The notes under the pieces: generated by a model | What the model saw: the letters and a program-made list of their open reading frames with translations, nothing else | Databases searched by the model: none | Told to the model about the DNA's origin: nothing | Made by a program: the position numbers and the translations under genes | Part shown: in pieces, positions 59,410 through 64,000 of the stretch | Layout: every line of letters begins with the position of its first letter | Position numbering within the stretch: position 1 is the first letter of the stretch | Origin: a virus | IMG/VR virus record: IMGVR_UViG_3300027759_000084 | Location: 1-64,000 of that record | Reading direction: 5' to 3' (one strand) | DNA length: 64,000 nt

Positions 59410-59637
59410 ATGATAAACCATGAAGTTGAGACTATTGAGGATGCGCTGACGATGTTGCAAGCGACTGTATTTGAGCCAGAGTTTGCCGCTCCTTTGATCA
59501 GGCGAAATTTGGAGCATGGGTTATGCTCTAGCTACGAGGTTCAGTTTTTTAAGGGAACGAATGGCGTATGTATGTCAGCAAAGATGACTCCAACTTACAA
59601 AAGTAAGTACCTCGGAAAATATGACGGTTTGGAGTGA
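59410..59637 (+). CDS. Hypothetical protein, 75 aa
   Basis: It begins MINHEVETIEDALTMLQATV, a helical N-terminus, followed by a beta-rich end (CSSYEVQFFKGTNGVCMSAK). No family is recognised. It is followed by a good promoter for the endonuclease gene. Confidence 0.65.
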   Translation: MINHEVETIEDALTMLQATVFEPEFAAPLIRRNLEHGLCSSYEVQFFKGTNGVCMSAKMTPTYKSKYLGKYDGLE

Positions 59638-59659
59638 TGATCATCCAATTCTCTTTGAG

Positions 59660-59726
59660 TTGACAATTATAGAATGATTTGCAATAATGTCGAGCCATCG
59701 CGGAGTTTCAGTCTCCGCAACGGCTC
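59660..59726 (+). promoter_or_regulatory. Sigma-70-type promoter and leader hairpin
   Basis: TTGACA (59660-59665), a 17-bp spacer, then AATAAT (59683-59688). Immediately after, GAGCC/GGCTC and GCGGAG/CTCCGC (59692-59726) form a two-step hairpin before the ATG at 59750. This gives the endonuclease its own promoter and a structured leader. Confidence 0.7.
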
Positions 59727-59749
59727 TAACGAACTCACATACTACTATT

Positions 59750-60325
59750 ATGCAAATCGCTAATGCAATGGTGCCACGCGCACAGAAAGAAATCAAGTTC
59801 ACACCGGAACAAGAGCAAAAATTTTGGTCAAAAGTTGATAAATCTGGAGGTAATGATGCCTGTTGGCTTTGGACCGCTGGTAAAGTAAACGGTGGTTATG
59901 GACAATTTTCGCTCAATGGTGAAGTCGCTCTGTCGCACCGTGCTGCATGGATTATCACGAATGGTCAAATACCAAACGACGTAAGCAATGGTAGAATTTT
60001 AGTCTGTCATCGGTGTGATGTTCCAACATGCTGCAACCCCAATCATTTGTTTCTCGGAACATACAGCGATAACGCTAGAGACAGAGAAAATAAAAATCGA
60101 GGCAACCACGCTAAAGGTGATTCTAATGGTTCTCGTAAATATCCTGAGCGATTGAGGCGCGGCGAATCGCATGGTCGAGCTAAGCTTTCCGCAACTCAAG
60201 TCATTGAAATTCGCACTCGATATGCAGCTGGCGGAATATTTCATCGTGAACTTGCCGCATATTTTGGCGTATCTACACCGCTAATAACTGATATAATCAA
60301 ACGAAGGCGCTGGAAACATATATAA
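59750..60325 (+). CDS. HNH endonuclease with C-terminal HTH, 191 aa
   Basis: The start is at the ATG at 59750 (MQIANAMVPRAQKEIKFTPE). HNH_3-type domain: FWSKVDKSGGNDACWLWTAG, HRAAWIITNGQIPND, LVCHRCDVPTCCNPNHLFLG. The C-terminal IEIRTRYAAGGIFHRELAAY and FGVSTPLITDIIKRRRW form the helix-turn-helix of this family. It is a free-standing homing-type endonuclease with its own promoter, next to the terminase gene. A distant relative without the HTH is at 15700-16284. Confidence 0.9.
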   Translation: MQIANAMVPRAQKEIKFTPEQEQKFWSKVDKSGGNDACWLWTAGKVNGGYGQFSLNGEVALSHRAAWIITNGQIPNDVSNGRILVCHRCDVPTCCNPNHLFLGTYSDNARDRENKNRGNHAKGDSNGSRKYPERLRRGESHGRAKLSATQVIEIRTRYAAGGIFHRELAAYFGVSTPLITDIIKRRRWKHI

Positions 60326-60362
60326 ATATTCAATAAATATGAAAATACCAAGCTTCAAGGTT

Positions 60363-60557
60363 TTACTCAAACTTCTCTACCCACTCGGCTAGAAAACGGC
60401 TAAGTGGAATGCCATCTCCATCTGCTGTCATGCACTTGCAGCCTTCTGGCTTGCATTCAATCCAGGTGCAGCCGTCGTGATTGATCTTTGGCGAGTTGCC
60501 ATGACGGCACTTAGCGCGTGACTCAAACTGGTTTTTAATGACTTCAAAGTCAGTCAT
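60363..60557 (-). CDS. Cys-rich small protein, 64 aa
   Basis: It contains KCRHGNSPKINHDGCTWIEC followed by EGCKCMTADGDGIPL, with five Cys and two His that could bind zinc or form disulfides. It is coupled to the lysin gene by an ATGA overlap (60554-60557). A lysis-accessory role is possible but rests only on position. Confidence 0.68.
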   Translation of the reverse strand: MTDFEVIKNQFESRAKCRHGNSPKINHDGCTWIECKPEGCKCMTADGDGIPLSRFLAEWVEKFE

Positions 60558-61048
60558 ACCATGATGCGGATTCGACTGCGAATCTTTGAGATATGGCGAG
60601 TCTTTTTGAGAACAGCGCCACCTTCACGGCTTCCAGCACCATCTGTATTCCCCTCAATACTTTTGATGTTGCCATTTTTGTCAGGAGATGAGAGAGCAAT
60701 TCCAATGTGGCTGAATGTAAAAATAACGATGTCACCAGCTTGAATGTCACTTTTATGCGGCTTCTTCGTGTGTGTTGATTCGTCTTGTTCAAGACTCCAA
60801 TTCTCGAAGTCCCATGCTCCTGCTGTCCTTGGACGCTTAAATGTCTTGGTTTCCTTGATTCCAGCTAGCGCCAGAGCCTCACGGAAGCACCAACAAACGT
60901 AAGCTGCACACCACGGCCAACCAACCTTAGGATTAAGCCAAGTGGACGCCTTGTACTCATCAACGCGAGGTCCGCAGTTTGTGCCATTGACCTCTGTGAC
61001 TCCGACTTCTTTGAGTGCTACTTGAACGAGTGCTTCTGATAGTTTCAT
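60554..61048 (-). CDS. CHAP-type endolysin, 164 aa
   Basis: A CHAP/amidohydrolase fold: the catalytic Cys in GWPWCAAYVCWCF (C47), the His in FTFSHIGIALS (H114) and an IEGNTDG pair (E132, N134). It cuts peptide bonds in murein. There is no signal peptide or separate cell-wall-binding domain, as usual for Gram-negative phage lysins. A holin-like peptide gene is directly upstream, overlapping by ATGA. Confidence 0.9.
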   Translation of the reverse strand: MKLSEALVQVALKEVGVTEVNGTNCGPRVDEYKASTWLNPKVGWPWCAAYVCWCFREALALAGIKETKTFKRPRTAGAWDFENWSLEQDESTHTKKPHKSDIQAGDIVIFTFSHIGIALSSPDKNGNIKSIEGNTDGAGSREGGAVLKKTRHISKIRSRIRIMV

Positions 61049-61146
61049 ACTTTTGGAGAGCTAACAATAATGATGCCCCAAACAAGCAGGCAGATGGCGG
61101 TTATCGCAAGAATGGAAACTTGCGCGATAGAGAAATCTTGGATCAT
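61045..61146 (-). CDS. Candidate holin/pinholin-like membrane peptide, 33 aa
   Basis: It reads MIQDFSIAQVSILAITAICL, followed by LVWGIIIVSSPKV: a single strong transmembrane helix of about 22 residues with a short basic tail. It is sandwiched between two genes with ATGA overlaps on both sides and is immediately upstream of the endolysin. It is a holin candidate by position and topology only; most known holins are larger. Confidence 0.6.
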   Translation of the reverse strand: MIQDFSIAQVSILAITAICLLVWGIIIVSSPKV

Positions 61147-61400
61147 GGATATTTGTCTTCCTCAATCATACGGGCGTTGTGCTTGTGAAGGAATTTAGCC
61201 AGATCACTGCTGAGTTTATCAACAACTTCCTCTGGCAGAATCCATTCCCACTCATGGAGGAATTCATGGATGAGGATGCGGAGATGATGCTGTCCGCATA
61301 AACGCTCGTCAATCTCAATATTACCGTTGCCGTAAGCAAGACCTAAAGCCTTGTGACGACCCAGCTTTCGCTTTTTAACGGTTATTGAAGTAACCTTCAC
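61143..61400 (-). CDS. Small HExxH metalloprotease-like protein, 85 aa
   Basis: An NIEIDERLCGQHHLRILIHE strand-helix and a zinc-binding helix LIHEFLHEWEWILPEE with HExxH. This matches a short family of phage proteins with an ImmA/IrrE- or SprT-like minimal zincin core. The third ligand cannot be assigned with certainty. Its role in the lysis-region operon is unknown. Confidence 0.75.
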   Translation of the reverse strand: MKVTSITVKKRKLGRHKALGLAYGNGNIEIDERLCGQHHLRILIHEFLHEWEWILPEEVVDKLSSDLAKFLHKHNARMIEEDKYP

Positions 61401-61765
61401 TGTTTTTGGCGGATGCTATCAACCATTGCTATGGTGGCCCCACGAATATTGTTTTTGATTTGATAGCTTGTTTTATTCGGGTTGCGAGCAAGGGAAGCCT
61501 TAATTCGATCTTCAAGTGAAGAATCAGCATTGGTTTCTTCTTTCTGTCGATAACAACGAACGCGAGTTGTCATGCGACGTTTAGTATCCCAAACTGGGAA
61601 GTCTTGGGACTCAAATGCTCCAGATGAGACACCGCTTTTCAGCATGTCATGTACTCTTTCTGGAGAGCATTGAAGTTCATCGGCAATATGCTCCTTGGTA
61701 TCCCAACCATGGGGAATGCAATACTTTTCAGCGTTGATCTTGTCGATAGCCTTTTGCCATTTCAT
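61397..61765 (-). CDS. Winged-helix-like DNA-binding protein, 122 aa
   Basis: The N-terminal half reads as a winged helix (WDTKEHIADELQCSPERVHD, MLKSGVSSGAFESQDF). A second helix-turn segment near the end (NPNKTSYQIKNNIRGATIAM) may be another. It is coupled by ATGA to the downstream HExxH gene. It lies upstream of the lysin genes and could regulate them or the metallophosphatase. Confidence 0.68.
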   Translation of the reverse strand: MKWQKAIDKINAEKYCIPHGWDTKEHIADELQCSPERVHDMLKSGVSSGAFESQDFPVWDTKRRMTTRVRCYRQKEETNADSSLEDRIKASLARNPNKTSYQIKNNIRGATIAMVDSIRQKQ

Positions 61766-61785
61766 TTGGTTTTGTGGTATGGTTG

Positions 61786-62784
61786 TTAATCAACAAAGAT
61801 TGGGAACGTGACCGTTCTTCCGTATCGCTTGTCAAAGATAAAGCCAGTCTGTGATGGTGGCTCGTAAGGTGCCTTGATGGCGATGGAGTAAGCATTGAAT
61901 CCAATCAAGCTCCCGTTACACACCCACTTTGGATTCTGCTGGCTTTGATGCCAATGACCAAAAATGTCTAGGTCTGCTGGAACACCTTTGTTCCACGAAG
62001 AAATAGCCTTCTCAACTGGGATGGTCAACCCACCAACGCCACCTTGGTATTGTAAGCCGTCTCCGTGATGAATGCGGAGCGTCTTGCCATAGAGGTCCAG
62101 AAGCAAATGATAGCCGTCAGAAACGTGCCAAGAAGCCTTGTCGGCAAGATGCTTCGCCATTGTTTTGTAAAGCATCCACTCATAGCTGTTGGCAGCGCCT
62201 GTGGCATGACGTGGCTTGCGAGTGTTGCGTCCGTGATTCCCGTAGCAACATGGAATCACAATTTCTCCAAAGTGCTTAGAAAGTAATTCAACCCCACTGG
62301 CGATCTGATCTTGAAGCCACAACACTGTCTGCGTTGGAGACAAAGCGTTATTCTCCAACAGTTCCTCATGGATGTAGCCGGTCATTAAATCGCCGCCCAA
62401 AATCAATACAAGGCGATCAATTTTAGCACCATGGCGTTGAATCTTCGCCATGCGAATAATCGAGTTCCAAAAGCGATTGATGCGCTGTTCAGCAATATCA
62501 AGATTGAACTCGTTGAGGTTGTTGATGGTTTTTCCTTCAACTGTCTCTTCGACATGCCAATCTGATGCGACGGCTACAAAAGTTGCTTCGGAGTCAAAAT
62601 CGCTGACCGCATTGATCTTGGATGCAACAGGCTTAACGCCACCGATTCCAAGTGCGATATTAAGCTGATTGTCCTTTTCTGAAATGACGTTGAGCAGCTT
62701 TTTACGCTCACTCTCAAAGTCAGCCACAGTCTTCTTGTGGCGAATCTCTTGGGTTTCATGAACAGCAGTGGACCAGTTTTTCAT
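61786..62784 (-). CDS. Calcineurin-like metallophosphoesterase, 332 aa
   Basis: All metal motifs of the family are present: SDWH (74-77), GGDLMTG (130-136), GNHGR (182-186), HHGD (239-242) and GHWH (276-279). The N-terminal 65 residues are a coiled helix. Phage members of this family are often found in early or lysis-linked regions. Possible substrates include nucleic-acid ends or cyclic nucleotide signals used in host defence; the actual substrate is unknown. Confidence 0.88.
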   Translation of the reverse strand: MKNWSTAVHETQEIRHKKTVADFESERKKLLNVISEKDNQLNIALGIGGVKPVASKINAVSDFDSEATFVAVASDWHVEETVEGKTINNLNEFNLDIAEQRINRFWNSIIRMAKIQRHGAKIDRLVLILGGDLMTGYIHEELLENNALSPTQTVLWLQDQIASGVELLSKHFGEIVIPCCYGNHGRNTRKPRHATGAANSYEWMLYKTMAKHLADKASWHVSDGYHLLLDLYGKTLRIHHGDGLQYQGGVGGLTIPVEKAISSWNKGVPADLDIFGHWHQSQQNPKWVCNGSLIGFNAYSIAIKAPYEPPSQTGFIFDKRYGRTVTFPIFVD

Positions 62785-62808
62785 ATCGCGAGGATAGGTG
62801 TTGATGGT

Positions 62809-62928
62809 TTACTTCTTCATTCCTTTGGGGATCTTCCCGTATGGGATTCCAAGGAAGGATAGTGTATCTTTGCCCTGTGTTTTGACGGCTTTCTTGACTG
62901 TTTTGGATGGCTTTGTTGGTTTTTTCAT
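62809..62928 (-). CDS. Small Lys-rich protein, 39 aa
   Basis: It begins MKKPTKPSKTVKKAVKTQGK and ends with a hydrophobic LSFLGIPYGKIPKGMKK. A basic peptide with no transmembrane helix. No family is recognised. It lies between two genes of the lysis region. Confidence 0.5.
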   Translation of the reverse strand: MKKPTKPSKTVKKAVKTQGKDTLSFLGIPYGKIPKGMKK

Positions 62929-62938
62929 TTGGAATATT

Positions 62939-63034
62939 TTATGGTTTTACTGAAACTATTAGCGCCCAGACTGATATGGATACCACTGCAAAACTGAATC
63001 CTATAAACTCATTAGCGGTTAAATATAAACTCAT
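62939..63034 (-). CDS. Small membrane peptide, 31 aa
   Basis: It reads MSLYLTANEFIGFSFAVVSI, then SVWALIVSVKP: one transmembrane helix. Start ATGA overlaps the stop of the lipoprotein gene. In this region it could be a second holin or an inner-membrane spanin-like partner for that lipoprotein; the predicted periplasmic portion is too short for a normal i-spanin. Confidence 0.5.
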   Translation of the reverse strand: MSLYLTANEFIGFSFAVVSISVWALIVSVKP

Positions 63035-63225
63035 GGTTGAATATTGCGAGGAGATTTTGCGCTGGTTCTGCCAAACTCAGCAGTGGCAGCGGAAATAGCG
63101 CCAGCTTGACCTCCAGTGAGATAACCAACTCCTCCAGCCACAGCAATGCGTTTTACGTTGGATGAGTCTGTAATCGAGCAGGAAGACAGTGTTGAGACGA
63201 CAAGGATAAGTGAGAGGTATTTCAT
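63031..63225 (-). CDS. Small lipoprotein with glycine zipper, 64 aa
   Basis: The start is at the ATG at 63225 (MKYLSLILVVSTLSSCSITD): a type II signal peptide with lipobox LSSC, so the lipidated Cys is residue 16. The mature part has a glycine-zipper-like AVAGGVGYLTGGQAGAI helix. Outer-membrane spanins (Rz1-like) are short lipoproteins at this position, though a glycine zipper is not typical. It indicates a host with an outer membrane. Confidence 0.75.
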   Translation of the reverse strand: MKYLSLILVVSTLSSCSITDSSNVKRIAVAGGVGYLTGGQAGAISAATAEFGRTSAKSPRNIQP

Positions 63226-63701
63226 GGTGCGGCAACTTGAACAAGTAGTGGTGAAATGCCCAAGTGGGCAGGAGAAACTTCTGCTGAAGGAATGCGAAGA
63301 AGGAGACGAGTTCCAGCATCCGCTAGCATCTTGTGAACTGCCTCGGAGCAGAACCATTTGCCATTCTCTCGTGCTGGTTTTTTGGTGACGAATCGAGCAA
63401 CGCTCCAGTAGTCGTATGGCATTCCAAGCTGGCCCAAGAATAGGCTAATGGCATGATTGTAATCCTCATCACTCATGCTTGGGATGGCAAACCAGTCGAT
63501 CAGCCGGTTATCTGATTCGTCCAGAGTGTGGAGTCTGACGCCCTTGAACTCGCGCGATTCAATGATGCGATTTGTGGTGCCTGGAATAAGCATCGCCGCA
63601 TGTGAATACTTTGAGCGAGTCTGCTTTTTGATAAGCCAGGATACCACTCCATCGCCATTGAATAGGGCAATGCGAGGCTTCATGTTTGGTTCCATATTCA
63701 T
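63222..63701 (-). CDS. YiiX/permuted papain-fold hydrolase, 159 aa
   Basis: An NlpC/P60-like, circularly permuted papain fold: HAAMLIPG with His34 after SKYS, and WFCSEAVHKML with Cys118. An IIESREFKGVRLHTL strand and a YDYWSVARFVTKKP segment lie in between. YiiX-type proteins are hydrolases or acyltransferases acting on the cell wall or on lipids. It is directly upstream of the lipoprotein gene (ATGA), suggesting a cell-envelope substrate. Confidence 0.8.
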   Translation of the reverse strand: MNMEPNMKPRIALFNGDGVVSWLIKKQTRSKYSHAAMLIPGTTNRIIESREFKGVRLHTLDESDNRLIDWFAIPSMSDEDYNHAISLFLGQLGMPYDYWSVARFVTKKPARENGKWFCSEAVHKMLADAGTRLLLRIPSAEVSPAHLGISPLLVQVAAP

Positions 63702-64000
63702 GTCAGTGCGTAATCAACGCCAGAGAGGTCAGGCACATCTGCCCAGTCGTCGGCAGTTGGGTCGAACAAGGTAAATTGCAAGCCTTCTGGCAAATCAAGG
63801 ATAGCCCAAACGAACACATGGAGATCGTGGCTTGAGCCTTCAGATGCATTTGCACGCAGCGTTCCAACAGCCCAAGAACAACCTTCCTTGGCGGCGAGTA
63901 GTTGCGCGTGATGCACTACTGCACGAGCTTGATCTTCGCACTCCCACAATTCACTTTGCCAAGGTCTATAGGCTTGGTCAGCAGCCTTACGCAGCATTGG
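63698..64000 (-). CDS. Conserved phage protein, probably partial
   Basis: The C-terminal part includes CEDQARAVVHHAQLLAAKEG, HDLHVFVWAILDLPEGLQFT and FDPTADDW, a pattern of conserved phage proteins with a DxxH and an FDPT motif. An ATG occurs at 63997, but the frame stays open to the window edge and the domain looks truncated, so the real start is probably outside. The stop overlaps the YiiX gene start (ATGA). Confidence 0.7.
   Translation of the reverse strand, partial: PMLRKAADQAYRPWQSELWECEDQARAVVHHAQLLAAKEGCSWAVGTLRANASEGSSHDLHVFVWAILDLPEGLQFTLFDPTADDWADVPDLSGVDYALT

Noticed and set aside
1-64000. Integrase, DNA polymerase, RNA polymerase, tape measure or tail sheath
   Set aside because: I looked for their usual motifs among all long frames and found none. 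Their absence applies to this window only, since both ends are open.

Overview
The window is almost certainly one long piece of a tailed double-stranded DNA bacteriophage genome, most like a podovirus. It carries a terminase large subunit, a large portal, a scaffold-like protein, a major capsid protein, a tail-adaptor-like protein and one giant 3554-residue multi-domain protein of the kind ejected from podovirus virions. I see no tail sheath, tail tube, contractile baseplate or classical tape measure. The host is probably a Gram-negative bacterium, because the lysis region encodes a small lipoprotein with a clear lipobox. Host taxonomy cannot be read directly. Leading cistrons mostly have A-rich leaders without a Shine-Dalgarno site, while several internal cistrons (28710, 32099, 33028) have a perfect one.

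Layout. 1-5500 (minus): receptor-facing fibre proteins, including an 800-residue repeat fibre and a discoidin-like protein, then the major capsid gene. 5764-14373 (mostly minus): an HNH endonuclease, scaffold, portal, two glycosyltransferase-like genes and a methyltransferase. 14389-21797 (minus): small accessory genes, DNA-binding and zinc-ribbon proteins, a DNA methylase-like gene and a likely operator region near 17.4-17.5 kb. 21854-23146 (plus): an HNH protein with four zinc ribbons. 24111-36177 (plus): the early/replication operon, with small genes, a MazG-like protein, RecT, a RecE-like exonuclease, an SSB-like protein, a frameshifted RusA, an HNH/GIY-YIG fusion, an iteron-containing replication initiator and a T7 gp4-like primase-helicase. 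36156-55486 (minus): the virion operon with the giant protein, internal virion proteins, adaptor, sugar-transfer genes and a Thr/Ser-rich stalk. 55924-57266 (plus): small regulatory genes. 57303-59111 (minus): terminase. 59163-60325 (plus): small genes and an HNH endonuclease. 60363-64000 (minus): lysis and cell-wall module.

How it works together. The phage encodes an initiator whose gene contains an origin-like iteron array (as in lambda O), its own primase-helicase, and a recombination set (exonuclease, annealase, SSB-like protein, resolvase). No DNA or RNA polymerase is visible, so polymerisation and transcription probably rely on the host. No integrase is visible, so lysogeny is unproven. 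Two separate clusters of sugar-transfer genes sit beside virion genes, one of them next to a mucin-like stalk. This suggests the phage may glycosylate its own particle or modify the host surface.

The strongest unexpected signals are: (1) seven copies of a 9-bp iteron inside the initiator gene, read in two codon phases; (2) RusA split across two frames exactly at an A_AAA_AAG slippery heptamer; (3) a T10 tract that shifts a glycosyltransferase out of frame; (4) a structured RNA-like element upstream of recT; (5) a gene flanked by 29-bp direct repeats that looks like a precise insertion; (6) a recurring TGTCCGYTTT element at early-gene leaders; and (7) six HNH-type nucleases plus a dispersed zinc-ribbon family.
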